Source: Desulfoscipio geothermicus DSM 3669
Lineage (GTDB): Bacteria; Bacillota; Desulfotomaculia; Desulfotomaculales; Desulfallaceae
Assembly (NCBI RefSeq): GCF_900115975.1
Contig: NZ_FOYM01000017.1
Span: forward strand, 18,013-82,012
Direction: 5' to 3'
Length of the DNA stretch: 64,000 nucleotides
The notes below the pieces were generated by a model that was not told the DNA's origin, made no database searches, and saw only the letters and a list, made by a program, of their open reading frames with translations. The position numbers were made by a program, and so were the translations under genes. Below, piece after piece: positions 55,371 through 63,949 of the stretch (positions within the stretch are counted from its first letter, which is position 1; the number at the start of each line of letters is the position of its first letter).

Positions 55371-55808
55371 TTATGCGGTACGCCCGAAACGCCGGCAGCC
55401 CCAGCGGAAAAAAACCAGGAAAACGCGGGACAGTATGAAAACGCCCGTTAAGCTGGTCAGGGTGAAAAACCAGCTCCAGCTTATGTATTCTATGAGGTCT
55501 GTATATAACTCAATGAGATATTCCAATGCTGTTATGCCGGCGCTGAACAGAAGAGCGTAGTAGAAAGCGGGCCACAGGCCACGCCTGAGGGTGACCTGAT
55601 TGTACAGCACGCACAGGGTGGGGAGAACCAAAATCTCAAACAGAAGGTTGGTGTCAAAGAGATAACCTAACAGGCGGACGGGGTAAATAATCATTCCCTT
55701 TTCCACCACAATGGAGCCAAGGATCAAGTTCAGGTTGGACTTGAAGAAAAAAAGCGCCGTACCGGGCCGACGGCATGAGTTTAGTGGACGGCATAGCCAT
55801 TGGCGCAT
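55371..55808 (-). CDS. CBO0543-like membrane protein, N-terminally atypical
   Basis: 145 residues. The portion from residue ~38 (MIIYPVRLLGYLFDTNLLFEILVLPTLCVLYNQVTLRRG...ALEYLIELYTDLIEYISWSWFFTLTSLTGVF) matches the C-terminal half of CBO0543-type proteins. The N-terminal half with the FTWQWW block is missing; the first ~37 residues are Pro/Arg/Cys-rich and overlap the divergent gene. A start further downstream, e.g. the ATG at about 55697, is possible. Either a short subfamily or a 5'-truncated copy. Confidence 0.55.
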   Translation of the reverse strand: MRQWLCRPLNSCRRPGTALFFFKSNLNLILGSIVVEKGMIIYPVRLLGYLFDTNLLFEILVLPTLCVLYNQVTLRRGLWPAFYYALLFSAGITALEYLIELYTDLIEYISWSWFFTLTSLTGVFILSRVFLVFFRWGCRRFGRTA

Positions 55809-56086
55809 CCATTGGGATGCTTTTCGGTGTGATTTACGGCTCGGTGGTGTTTATCGGACCCATTGCCTTGGGACTTTTGGGCCTGGCGGCCGGGGGCGGG
55901 GTGGGCTACCTGCTGGACCGGGTGATACAGAGGCAAAGGTTGCGGCGTAAAAGTGCCCCATCCGGCGAAATTATCGTGGTGGCGCGCTGTCGCAACGTGG
56001 CGGAAGCGGAGTTGGCCGAAAATATCATGCGAAAAGCACAGGCCGGCGCCCTGGGCCGGGGGGTTGATTTGGCCAAACTGAAATGA
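55775..56086 (+). CDS. Small Gly-zipper membrane protein
   Basis: 103 residues. Residues ~7-50 form two glycine-rich helices (GIAIGASIGMLFGVIYGSVVFIGPIALGLLGLAAGGGVGYLLD), then a soluble tail EIIVVARCRNVAEAELAENIMRKAQA. SD is weak. It overlaps the convergent-side CBO0543-like gene by 34 bp. Function unknown. Confidence 0.6.
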   Translation: MSLVDGIAIGASIGMLFGVIYGSVVFIGPIALGLLGLAAGGGVGYLLDRVIQRQRLRRKSAPSGEIIVVARCRNVAEAELAENIMRKAQAGALGRGVDLAKLK

Positions 56087-56125
56087 CCGGAATGTGCGAG
56101 ACACTATCTTGACCGGAGGGCATGA

Positions 56126-56168
56126 AAAACACAGGGTTGTCGTCCCTTGGACAGCAACCCTGTGTTTT
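56126..56168. terminator. Bidirectional terminator
   Basis: AAAACACAGGGTTG/CAACCCTGTGTTTT perfect 14-bp stem between convergent genes. Confidence 0.88.
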
Positions 56169-56182
56169 AAGTATACTACCTG

Positions 56183-56416
56183 TTACTTTTGCTTGTTTTG
56201 ATTATTTTGATTGTAAACCTGATACTGGGGTTCCTGTTGTTCGATGTAATTTACCCGGCCTTCAAAACCGTTTTTAATTTGCTCGATCTGGTTGGCGTAA
56301 TCGGTGAACATTTGCTTCGCCTGCTGGTCATCAGTTTCCAGGGCATAGGTTTTTAAATCGGCATGGACGGAGCGCAAACTGTTCAGCGTCGTATGCATTT
56401 TAGTGCCTACTGTCAT
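56183..56416 (-). CDS. DUF1657 family spore-associated protein
   Basis: 77 residues matching DUF1657: TVGTKMHTTLNSLRSVHADLKTYALETDDQQAKQMF, IEQIKNGFEGRVNYIEQQEPQY, then a Gln/Asn-rich tail. DUF1657 genes usually accompany spoVA and yhcN-like genes and are expressed during sporulation; no spoVA lies within this window. SD GGAGGCGAGG. Monocistronic. Confidence 0.88.
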   Translation of the reverse strand: MTVGTKMHTTLNSLRSVHADLKTYALETDDQQAKQMFTDYANQIEQIKNGFEGRVNYIEQQEPQYQVYNQNNQNKQK

Positions 56417-56622
56417 GGCCTCGCCTCCTTTTGAATTTTACAAGGTTATTATGAGCTTTTGTTGCGTGATATATTTATTTCGGTGGCGTACGGTTTTTGA
56501 CTTGATTAGGTGTGTTTTCCTGTGCATGATGATTCAGGGCTGGATATGGCGAAGCAAAATCCAAATCAAGGAATTTATTGTTTGTATTTCCCTTAGTGTA
56601 ATTAATTACAATGGGTATTAAA

Positions 56623-56656
56623 TAAAAAAAGCAAAGAGGGTTGCGCCCTCTTTGCT
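56623..56656 (-). terminator. Terminator after acyl-CoA dehydrogenase
   Basis: AGCAAAGAGGG/CCCTCTTTGCT perfect 11-bp stem followed by seven Us on the minus strand. Confidence 0.9.
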
Positions 56657-56686
56657 TGGGGGGGTGTTTTTTTATCTGCTATGGTT

Positions 56687-57829
56687 TTAGTCCTTCAGCA
56701 AATGTTTGGCAATCACCAGACGCTGGATCTGGTTGGTGCCCTCGTAAATCTGGGTTATCTTGGCGTCGCGCATATAACGCTCCACCGGGTACTCCCGGCA
56801 GTAGCCGTAACCGCCCAGGATTTGCACAGCATTAGTGGTCACTTCCATGGCGGTGTCGGTGGCGTACATTTTGGCCATAGAGGCTTCCTTGCTGTAGGGC
56901 AGGCCCATGTCGCGCATGCGGGCGGCCCGGTAGACCAGCAGGCGGGCGCAGTCGATGCGGGTGGCCATGTCCGCCAGCATGAACCGGATGGCCTGGAAGT
57001 CGGCGATGGGCTTGCCGAACTGCACCCGTTCTTTGGCGTATTGTTTGGCCACGTCAAAGGCCGCCTGGGCGATGCCCAGCCCCTGGGCGCCGATACCGAT
57101 GCGCCCGCCGTCCAAAAGGGCCATAGCCACTTTAAAACCTTCGCCCTCCTTACCCAAAAGGTTTTCTCTGGGTACCCGGGCGTTGTCGAAGATAAGCTCG
57201 GTGGTCTGGGAGCCGTTCAGGCCCATTTTTTCTTCCTTTTTGCCCACGGAAAAGCCCGGGGTGTCCTTGTCCACCAAAAGGCAGGTGATGCCCTTGTGGC
57301 CCTTGCTTTTGTCGGTGGTGACAAAGGTGACGTACACGTCGGCCTCGCCGCCGTTGGTGATGAATATTTTGTTGCCGTTGACGATATAATGATCACCTTC
57401 CAGCCGGGCGGTGGTGGAAAGGTTGGCCGGGTCGGACCCGGCGTTGGATTCGGTCAGGGCAAAGGCGCCCAGGAATTCGCCGCCGGCCAGTTTGGGAATA
57501 TATTTTTGCTTTTGTTCTTCAGTACCGAAGTACAAAATGGGGAAAGTACCCACCGAAGTGTGTACGGCGAGAATTACGCCGGTGGAGGCACAGGCCCGGG
57601 AGATTTCTTCAATGGTAATAATATACGATAGAAAATCGCAGCCCGCGCCGCCGTACTCTTCAGGGATGGGCACGCCCATCAGGCCCAGTTCGGCCATTTT
57701 TTCGATGTTTTCCCGGGGAAAGCGGTGGGTGCGATCTATTTCCGCCGCCCGGGGGGCCAGTTCGTTCTGGGCTAGTTTGCGCACCATGTCGCGCATCATT
57801 TGCTGCTCGTCGGTTAATTGATAAGGCAT
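56687..57829 (-). CDS. Short-chain acyl-CoA dehydrogenase
   Basis: 380-residue FAD enzyme. YQLTDEQQMMRDMVRKLAQNELAP start; ALTESNAGSDPANLSTTA and FITNGGEADVYV (FAD/substrate binding); GIGAQGLGIAQAAFDVAKQYAKERVQFGKPI; the catalytic Glu in IYEGTNQIQRL near the C-terminus, as in butyryl-CoA dehydrogenases. ATG with GGAG upstream. Downstream of a thiolase gene with a foldback element between them; no etfAB genes are visible within the window. Confidence 0.93.
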   Translation of the reverse strand: MPYQLTDEQQMMRDMVRKLAQNELAPRAAEIDRTHRFPRENIEKMAELGLMGVPIPEEYGGAGCDFLSYIITIEEISRACASTGVILAVHTSVGTFPILYFGTEEQKQKYIPKLAGGEFLGAFALTESNAGSDPANLSTTARLEGDHYIVNGNKIFITNGGEADVYVTFVTTDKSKGHKGITCLLVDKDTPGFSVGKKEEKMGLNGSQTTELIFDNARVPRENLLGKEGEGFKVAMALLDGGRIGIGAQGLGIAQAAFDVAKQYAKERVQFGKPIADFQAIRFMLADMATRIDCARLLVYRAARMRDMGLPYSKEASMAKMYATDTAMEVTTNAVQILGGYGYCREYPVERYMRDAKITQIYEGTNQIQRLVIAKHLLKD

Positions 57830-57870
57830 CTATGGCAGCTCCTTTCGCGTGTAGGTTTTTTCAACCAGCT

Positions 57871-58127
57871 CGGGGGCGATTGTTCCCCGCTTCGTTCAGA
57901 ATCTACGCGCCGACGGGACTATGGCTTACTTCGGGCCGGATTTGGCGGTCCTGCATAATGCGCGCGACGGTTAGTTATATTGGGTGAATCATTTAACAGT
58001 CGCATTCACCTTAACTGCTGCTAAATTTTTTCCGGCGCGATTCGTCCCGCCAATCCGGCAACCTCAGCTTCGCCAAGTCCCGTTACCGGCGCTCCGATAC
58101 ATCACTCGCGGGGAACAATCGCCCCCG
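57871..58127 (-). repeat. 257-bp structured foldback element, copy 1
   Basis: Ends are perfect 20-bp inverted repeats (CGGGGGCGATTGTTCCCCGC and complement). In the orientation of the operon (minus strand) it matches the copy at 63688-63949: GTGATGTATCGGAGCG, CGGTAACGGGACTTGG, GGATTGGCGGGACGAATCGCGC and GCATTATGCAGGACCGCC are shared. Internal stems GCGCCG/CGGCGC, ACGGGACT/AGTCCCGT and GCCGGAT-TGGCGG/CCGCCAAATCCGGC fold the whole element on itself. No ORF, no transposase. It lies between thiolase and acyl-CoA dehydrogenase genes. Confidence 0.88.
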
Positions 58128-58139
58128 CTTGCTTTGGCG

Positions 58140-59321
58140 CTACTCCACCCGCACCATGACTGCGTCGCCCTGGGCGGCGCCGCTGCAGATGGCGGCCACG
58201 CCGATGCCGCCGCCGCGGCGGCGCAGTTCGTAAATCAGCGTCATCAAGATGCGGGCGCCGCTGGCGCCGATGGGATGGCCAAAGGCGATGGCACCGCCGT
58301 TGACGTTTACCTTGTCCGGGTTCCAGCCCGCGATTTTGCCGCTGACCAACGCCACTGCGGCAAAGGCTTCGTTGACTTCCAGCAGGTCCACTTGGTCGAT
58401 GGTCATCCCCTTTTGTTTGAGCAGTTTGTTTATGGACAACCCCGGTACGGTGGCGATGTACTTGGCCTCCTGGGACACCGAGGCGTGGCCCAAAACGGTA
58501 GCCATTGGTTTAATGCCCAGTTCACCGGCTTTTTCATTCGACATAATAACCAGAGCGCCCGCACCGTCGTTCACCCCGGGGGCGTTGCCGGCGGTGACGG
58601 TGTTGTTGGGGTCGAATACGGGGGGCAGCTTGCGCAGTGCTTCCATGCTGGTTTCCCGGCGGGGTCCTTCATCGGTGTCCACCACGACGGGGTCACCTTT
58701 TTTCCGGGGGATGGTCACCGGTATGATTTCCTCTTTGAGCCGGCCGCCGTCAATGGCGGAGATAGCCAGTTGGTGGCTGCGCAGCGCCCACTCGTCCTGT
58801 TCTTCGCGGCTGATGTTGTATTCTACGGCCACTTCACCGCCGTGGATGGCCATGTGCCGGTCATAGAAGGAGCACCACAGCCCGTCATGTACCATCAAAT
58901 CTGTAAATTGGGTATTGAACATGCGCAGGCCCCACCGCGCGCCCGGTACAAAGTAAGGGGCGTTGCTCATGCTTTCCATGCCGCCGGCCACTATAACGTC
59001 CGCGTCGCCGGCCCGGATAATCTGGTCGCCCATGGTGACAGCCCGCAGGCCCGAGGCACATACTTTATTGATGGTTTCCGACGGCGTTTCCCAGGGCAGG
59101 CCGGCTTCCCGGGCGGCCTGGCGGGAGGGAATCTGCCCGCAGCCGCCCTGCAGCACCTGGCCGAAAATGACGTTGTCCACTGTTGCACCGTCGATGCCGG
59201 CTCGCCGAACGGCTTCGGCAATGGCAATGCCGCCCAGTTGGGTTGCCTTGAGGTTTTTTAGCGCGCCGCCAAGTTTGCCGAACGGGGTCCTGGCCGCGCT
59301 GACGATTACCGATTGACGCAT
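58140..59321 (-). CDS. Acetyl-CoA acetyltransferase (thiolase)
   Basis: 393 residues. Nucleophilic Cys88 in [29 protein letters not shown] with the catalytic His near 350; second catalytic Cys in [12 protein letters not shown] near 380, where the more common sequence is CxGGGQGx[18 protein letters not shown] is typical of acetyl-CoA acetyltransferases. Condenses or cleaves acetoacetyl-CoA in butyrate or fatty-acid metabolism. ATG with GGAGTA upstream. Expressed with the acyl-CoA dehydrogenase across the foldback element. Confidence 0.92.
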   Translation of the reverse strand: MRQSVIVSAARTPFGKLGGALKNLKATQLGGIAIAEAVRRAGIDGATVDNVIFGQVLQGGCGQIPSRQAAREAGLPWETPSETINKVCASGLRAVTMGDQIIRAGDADVIVAGGMESMSNAPYFVPGARWGLRMFNTQFTDLMVHDGLWCSFYDRHMAIHGGEVAVEYNISREEQDEWALRSHQLAISAIDGGRLKEEIIPVTIPRKKGDPVVVDTDEGPRRETSMEALRKLPPVFDPNNTVTAGNAPGVNDGAGALVIMSNEKAGELGIKPMATVLGHASVSQEAKYIATVPGLSINKLLKQKGMTIDQVDLLEVNEAFAAVALVSGKIAGWNPDKVNVNGGAIAFGHPIGASGARILMTLIYELRRRGGGIGVAAICSGAAQGDAVMVRVE

Positions 59322-59634
59322 GTTTTTTATACTCCTTTCAAAAAATCAAAAATTTGATTATGATAAAATTATTCGAATTGGTTACAAAAATTAAAAATTA
59401 ACAGAAGCAAAGCCTGTGCCAGGTTGCAAATATTTCGTCATCTTTTGAAATACTTAAAGGGAAAGGACTTGAACTGGGGTTGCGGGGACTTTGCTGGTTT
59501 TCGACTGTAAAGGGGCATGATAATTATGTATGTATTGTGGACAGTGAAAGGCGGGGGTGTAAATAAATGTGAGAAAAAAATAAAAAGCCTTACCGCAAAC
59601 GGGCAAGGCGTTGACAGCGTGGTATGTAACTGCC
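59322..59634. other. Thiolase upstream region
   Basis: 313 bp, AT-rich. A near-palindrome AATCAAAAATTTGATT at about 59345-59360 lies just upstream of the thiolase SD and may be an operator. The right end carries the terminator of the biotin carrier gene. No gene seen. Confidence 0.4.
59574..59609 (-). terminator. Terminator after biotin carrier gene
   Basis: GCCTTGCCCG/CGGTAAGGC stem followed by a U-rich run (UUUUUAUUUUUUU) on the minus strand. Confidence 0.82.
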
Positions 59635-59847
59635 TTATTCAAGAACCATGACTACTGTATCGGTATTGACGACGTCGCCGGGCGCGACTTTAATTTCTTT
59701 AACTGTGCCGTCGGCGGGAGCGAAAATTTTAACCATCATCTTCATGGCCTCAATGGTGGCTACCGCGTCGTTGGCTTTTACCTGATCGCCCTCTTTTACG
59801 TCAACGGATACCAGTTTTCCTACCATCGGTGATACTACGTTGGTCAT
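59635..59847 (-). CDS. Biotin carboxyl carrier protein (biotin/lipoyl domain)
   Basis: 70 residues, a single biotinyl domain. Modified lysine is Lys36 in TIEAMKMMVKI; flanking VVSPMVGKLVSVDVKEGDQVKANDAV and FAPADGTVKEIKVAPGDVVN. Stand-alone carriers of this size serve acyl-CoA carboxylases or methylmalonyl-CoA decarboxylase/transcarboxylase; the partner subunits are not in this window. SD GGGGAGG. Monocistronic with its own terminator. Confidence 0.9.
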   Translation of the reverse strand: MTNVVSPMVGKLVSVDVKEGDQVKANDAVATIEAMKMMVKIFAPADGTVKEIKVAPGDVVNTDTVVMVLE

Positions 59848-60206
59848 TAAGAATTACCTCCCCCTGATTTTCTTTTTCGAACACACATTTTAAGATTAGC
59901 CTATGTCCGGTATTTTAAGCTAATCCGCTGAAAAACATACATTGACCGGGCCGGGCACGGTGTATGCCGGCCGGTCCAAGTATGTCCCGGCAAGGAAATT
60001 ATTACATATTTTAATTGCAACGTCAATTTAATTTTTGAAAAACAACACCTGCCAGGTGGAAATTTTGTCTTGCCGTTTGACGTGATCAATGTTAGAATAC
60101 ACCTTTATACGGTAGATTTTAATTTGCCGGCGGAGCAATAAATGCCGAAATAATTAAATAGAGGAAATGTTTAACCCGCCATAGAATAATAAATGGGTAA
60201 ATCTTA
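59848..60206. other. Non-coding region upstream of tig
   Basis: AT-rich, ~360 bp. No ORF with an SD and no clear structured element recognised. It must hold the promoter of the biotin carrier gene (minus strand), which I could not identify confidently. Confidence 0.4.
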
Positions 60207-60234
60207 TTGTAATTACTTTTGATTTGGATAAAAT
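60207..60234 (+). promoter_or_regulatory. Promoter of tig-clpP-clpX
   Basis: TTGTAA, 16-base spacer, TAAAAT, ~58 bases upstream of the tig start. No CIRCE or CtsR-like heptad was recognised. Confidence 0.55.
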
Positions 60235-60291
60235 AATACTGTGTATGGAAAACATTACATAAATAATGACAACTTAAAAGGGGGAGCATTC

Positions 60292-61629
60292 ATGAAAGCG
60301 ACCGCGGAAAGATTAGAAAACAATACCGTAGTTCTCGACGTAGAGGTTGACGCCGAACAGTTGGACAAGGCGATGGATCAGGCTTATCGTAAGCTGGTCA
60401 AGAAAGTCAGCGTGCCGGGATTTCGCAAGGGCAAAACCCCGCGGATGGTTTTTGAAAATTTTGTCGGCAAGGAAACCCTTTATAATGAAGCCATTGAGCT
60501 GGTCGTGCCGGAGGCATATATGCAGGCGGTGAGCGAAACCGGCGTGGAGCCGGTTTCTCAGCCTCAGTTGGAACTGGAGCAATTGGAAGAGGGCAAACCC
60601 GTCAAATTCAAGGCTACCGTACGGGTCAAGCCCGACGTAAACCTGGGCCGGTACCTGGGCCTTCAGGTAACCAAACCCAAAGTGGAAGTCACCGAGCAGG
60701 ATGTGGAGAACGAGCTGAAAAAGCTGCAGGAGAGACATGCTCAATTAATTAATCTGGAAGAGGGTGCCGTGGAGAACGGTGACATCGCCATTATTGATTT
60801 TGTGGGTAAAAAAGATGGTGTGGAATTTGAAGGCGGCAAGGGAACAGATTACCATCTGGAAATCGGGTCCAACACCTTTGTGCCCGGTTTTGAGGACCAA
60901 CTCATCGGTGTCACTGTGGGTGAAACCAGGGATATTGCTGTGACTTTCCCGGATGATTATCCCAATGATGACCTGAAAGGGCAGGATGCCGTATTTACGG
61001 TGACCGTAAAGGGCATCAAACGTAAACAACAGGCTGCCCTGGACGATGAGTTTGCCAAGGATGTCAGCGAATTTGACACCCTGGAGGAATTTAAGGCTGA
61101 CTTGTTGAATAAATTAAAGGAAGCCGCGGAGCAGAGGGCCAAGCAGCAAGTTATGAACCAGGCCGTGCAAAAGGCCGTGGAAAACGCCGAAGTGGACATT
61201 CCCGAGGAGATGGTGGACACCCGGGTGGCGGAAATGGTGGAAAATATGGAAAGACGCCTGATGGCGCAGGGTCTGAACATGGAAAATTACCTCAAGTATA
61301 CCGATTCCACGCTGGACGACTTGAAAAACAACCTGCGCGATGACGCCAGGCGGGGCGTAAAAACAACTCTGGTGCTGGAGGCCGTCGCCAATAAGGAAAA
61401 CATTGAGGTCAGCGATGAGGACCTGGAAAAGGAAATTGCCTCTATGGCTGAAAATTACCAGCAGGATCCCGCCGTTTTGCGTAAAATACTTGAAGGACAG
61501 AACCAGATTGAATATATTAGAGATAGCTTAAAACAGCAAAAGGCCATTGAATTTATTGCGCAAGCGGCCGAACAGGTGGAAGAAGACGCCGGGCAGGAAG
61601 AAGACACAAACCCGCCGGCTGCAGAATAA
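60292..61629 (+). CDS. tig: Trigger factor
   Basis: 445-residue ribosome-associated chaperone and peptidyl-prolyl isomerase. Ribosome-binding signature VPGFRKGKTPRMVFENFVG (GFRxGKxP), then the FKBP-type PPIase domain (GDIAIIDFVGKKDGVEFEGGKGTDYHLEIGSNTFVPGFEDQLIG) and a helical C-terminal chaperone domain with an acidic tail. The ATG at 60292 follows GGGGGAG; an in-frame upstream ATG at 60244 lacks an SD. First gene of tig-clpP-clpX. Confidence 0.95.
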   Translation: MKATAERLENNTVVLDVEVDAEQLDKAMDQAYRKLVKKVSVPGFRKGKTPRMVFENFVGKETLYNEAIELVVPEAYMQAVSETGVEPVSQPQLELEQLEEGKPVKFKATVRVKPDVNLGRYLGLQVTKPKVEVTEQDVENELKKLQERHAQLINLEEGAVENGDIAIIDFVGKKDGVEFEGGKGTDYHLEIGSNTFVPGFEDQLIGVTVGETRDIAVTFPDDYPNDDLKGQDAVFTVTVKGIKRKQQAALDDEFAKDVSEFDTLEEFKADLLNKLKEAAEQRAKQQVMNQAVQKAVENAEVDIPEEMVDTRVAEMVENMERRLMAQGLNMENYLKYTDSTLDDLKNNLRDDARRGVKTTLVLEAVANKENIEVSDEDLEKEIASMAENYQQDPAVLRKILEGQNQIEYIRDSLKQQKAIEFIAQAAEQVEEDAGQEEDTNPPAAE

Positions 61630-61704
61630 GTTAAATAGACGGGGGTTATTTTTTGTGATATGGTCGTAAATAATATCGTATAATTGTTAGGAGGAGATTA
61701 GCAA

Positions 61705-62298
61705 GTGTCTTATCTGGTACCCATTGTTGTTGAGCAGACCAACCGGGGCGAAAGATCCTATGACATATACTCCAGGCTGTTAAAGGACAGGATTGTCTTT
61801 ATCGGCGGCCCCATAGACGACGGCGTGGCCAATTTGGTTATTGCGCAGTTGTTGTTCCTGGAAGCGGAAGACCCGGAAAAGGATATCAACCTGTACATTA
61901 ATTCACCCGGCGGGGTGGTAACGGCCGGGATGGCCATATATGATACGATGCAGTATGTCAAGCCGGACGTATCAACCATTTGCCTTGGGCAGGCAGCCAG
62001 TATGGGGTCTTTCCTTCTGGCGGCCGGGGCGCCCGGCAAGCGTTATGCTCTGCCGTATGCCCGGATTATGATTCACCAGCCATTGGGCGGTGTGCAGGGC
62101 CAAGCCACGGATATTGACATCCATGCCAAGGAAATCCTGCGCATGAAAGATACTTTGAATGATTTGCTCTCCAAGCATACCGGCCAGCCCAAGGAGAGAA
62201 TTGCCCGTGACACGGAACGCGACTTCTTCATGTCGGCTCAGGAGGCAAAAGAGTACGGCCTTATAGACAAGGTGTTTATGAGAGCCAAGCAAAGCTAA
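61705..62298 (+). CDS. clpP: ATP-dependent Clp protease proteolytic subunit
   Basis: 197-residue serine peptidase. Catalytic triad Ser99 (GQAASMGS), His124 (MIHQPLGG), Asp173 (DTERDFFM). [20 protein letters not shown] and [18 protein letters not shown] are hallmark blocks. GTG start with AGGAGGAG upstream. Forms a tetradecamer with the ClpX ATPase encoded 13 bp downstream. Confidence 0.97.
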   Translation: MSYLVPIVVEQTNRGERSYDIYSRLLKDRIVFIGGPIDDGVANLVIAQLLFLEAEDPEKDINLYINSPGGVVTAGMAIYDTMQYVKPDVSTICLGQAASMGSFLLAAGAPGKRYALPYARIMIHQPLGGVQGQATDIDIHAKEILRMKDTLNDLLSKHTGQPKERIARDTERDFFMSAQEAKEYGLIDKVFMRAKQS

Positions 62299-62311
62299 AA
62301 GAGGTGGAATT

Positions 62312-63562
62312 ATGTTTAATGAAAAAGGTCAGCTGAAATGCTCCTTTTGCGGCAAGCTCCAGGATCAGGTGAAAAAACTTGTGGCCGGGCCGGGTGTATA
62401 CATTTGTGACGAGTGCATTGAACTATGCAACGAAATCATCGAAGAAGAACTCAGCGAAGACATCAGCCTTGACCTTGGCGATATTCCAAAACCCATGGAA
62501 ATCAAGGATATTTTGGATCAGTATGTCATAGGACAGGAAAGCGCCAAGAAATCTCTGGCCGTGGCTGTTTATAATCACTACAAAAGAATTAACCTGGGCA
62601 GTAAAATCGACGATGTGGAATTGCAAAAGAGCAATATTGTCATGCTGGGCCCGACCGGCAGCGGGAAAACCCTGCTGGCCCAGACGCTGGCCAGATTGCT
62701 GAACGTGCCTTTTGCCATTGCCGACGCCACTTCGCTTACAGAGGCCGGTTATGTGGGCGAGGATGTGGAAAACATTTTACTGAAACTGATACAGGCAGCC
62801 GATTACGATGTAGAAAAGGCCGAAAAGGGCATAGTATACATTGACGAGATTGACAAAATCGCCCGTAAGTCCGAAAACCCCTCCATTACCCGGGATGTAT
62901 CCGGGGAAGGCGTGCAGCAGGCGCTTTTGAAAATCCTGGAGGGCACTGTGGCCAGCGTGCCGCCCCAGGGTGGGCGCAAGCATCCGCACCAGGAATTCAT
63001 CCAGTTGGATACCACCAATATCTTGTTCATTTGCGGTGGCGCCTTTGACGGGATCGAAAAGATTATCCAAAACCGCATCGGCAAGAAGGTGATGGGTTTC
63101 GGCGCGGAGATCAAGCCCAAGCAGGAAATGCGCATCGGTGACATATTAGCGCAGATTTTACCTGAAGACCTGCTGCGTTACGGTTTGATTCCCGAATTTG
63201 TGGGCCGTCTGCCCATCATTGTTACATTGGACGCGCTGGACGAAGACGCGCTGGTACGTATTCTCACCGAACCGCGCAACGCGCTGGTCAAACAATATGA
63301 AAAACTCCTTGACCTGGACGGCGTAAATCTGGAATTCCAGCACGACGCCCTCAAGACCATTGCCCAGGAGGCGCTGCGGCGAAAAACCGGCGCCCGGGGC
63401 CTACGCTCCATCCTGGAGGACATCATGCTGGAAATCATGTACGATATTCCGTCCCGGGACGATATCGCCAAGTGCATCATTACCAGGGATACTATATTAA
63501 AAAAGGAAAAGCCCGTGGTTATTTCCATGGAGCGGAAAAAGAAAAAAGAGGAATCAGCATAA
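62312..63562 (+). CDS. clpX: ATP-dependent Clp protease ATP-binding subunit ClpX
   Basis: 416-residue AAA+ unfoldase. N-terminal zinc-binding domain with Cys10, Cys13, Cys32 and Cys35; Walker A GPTGSGKT (113-120); pore loop [17 protein letters not shown]; Walker [18 protein letters not shown]-type ClpP loop as [14 protein letters not shown], with a sensor-2 region [32 protein letters not shown]. Ends in a strong terminator. Confidence 0.97.
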   Translation: MFNEKGQLKCSFCGKLQDQVKKLVAGPGVYICDECIELCNEIIEEELSEDISLDLGDIPKPMEIKDILDQYVIGQESAKKSLAVAVYNHYKRINLGSKIDDVELQKSNIVMLGPTGSGKTLLAQTLARLLNVPFAIADATSLTEAGYVGEDVENILLKLIQAADYDVEKAEKGIVYIDEIDKIARKSENPSITRDVSGEGVQQALLKILEGTVASVPPQGGRKHPHQEFIQLDTTNILFICGGAFDGIEKIIQNRIGKKVMGFGAEIKPKQEMRIGDILAQILPEDLLRYGLIPEFVGRLPIIVTLDALDEDALVRILTEPRNALVKQYEKLLDLDGVNLEFQHDALKTIAQEALRRKTGARGLRSILEDIMLEIMYDIPSRDDIAKCIITRDTILKKEKPVVISMERKKKKEESA

Positions 63563-63589
63563 AAAAGCCACCCGACAGGGTGGCTTTTT
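63562..63589 (+). terminator. Terminator after clpX
   Basis: AAAAAGCCACCC/GGGTGGCTTTTT perfect stem with a GACA loop and a T-run. Confidence 0.92.
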
Positions 63590-63627
63590 GGTGGTTGGTG
63601 GTTGTTAAAAAAGAGGGCTGGGCAAAA

Positions 63628-63672
63628 AGGGGACTGGCTCTTTTTTCGCATTTTGAAAAAAGTGCCTATCCT
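63628..63672. repeat. GGGGACTGGC-type foldback repeat, copy 3
   Basis: AGGGGACTGGCTCTTTTTTC pairs with GAAAAAAGTGCCTATCC, ~16 bp with mismatches. Same family as 20751-20798 and 40501-40549. It sits between the clpX terminator and the structured foldback copy 2. Confidence 0.75.
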
Positions 63673-63687
63673 GAAAAGGCATATTGG

Positions 63688-63949
63688 GTGCGGGCGGGTT
63701 GTTCCCCGCAAGTGATGTATCGGAGCGTCGGTAACGGGACTTGGTGAAGCTGAGGCTGCCGAATTGGCGGGACGAATCGCGCAACAAACCACTGGCATAG
63801 CTTGAAAAGAGAAAGCTATTGTTAATAAATGACCCAGTATAACTACCCGTTCTGCGCATTATGCAGGACCGCCAAATTCGGCCCGAAGCGAACCTTAGTC
63901 CCGTCGACGCGGAGATTTTGAACGCAGCGGGGAACAACCCGACCTGCAC
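63688..63949 (+). repeat. 262-bp structured foldback element, copy 2
   Basis: Ends pair as CGGGTTGTTCCCCGC/GCGGGGAACAACCCG inside GTGC...GCAC. Same order of conserved blocks as copy 1 (57871-58127, minus). Stems covary with copy 1: GCGTCG/CGACGC, and GCCGAAT/ATTCGGC. The central ~80 bases differ but both hold an apical hairpin (here ATAGCTT/AAGCTAT) and a shared TATAACTA. Same strand as clpX. The window ends 51 bases later; no gene follows inside it. Confidence 0.88.

Noticed and set aside
57872..58126. Insertion sequence (transposase-encoding) reading of the foldback element
   Set aside because: The element is only ~257 bp, has no ORF of meaningful length, and the internal stems covary, which a plain IS remnant does not explain.
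59901..60089. 62-codon minus-strand frame upstream of the biotin carrier gene
   Set aside because: No SD, odd composition, and no conservation features.
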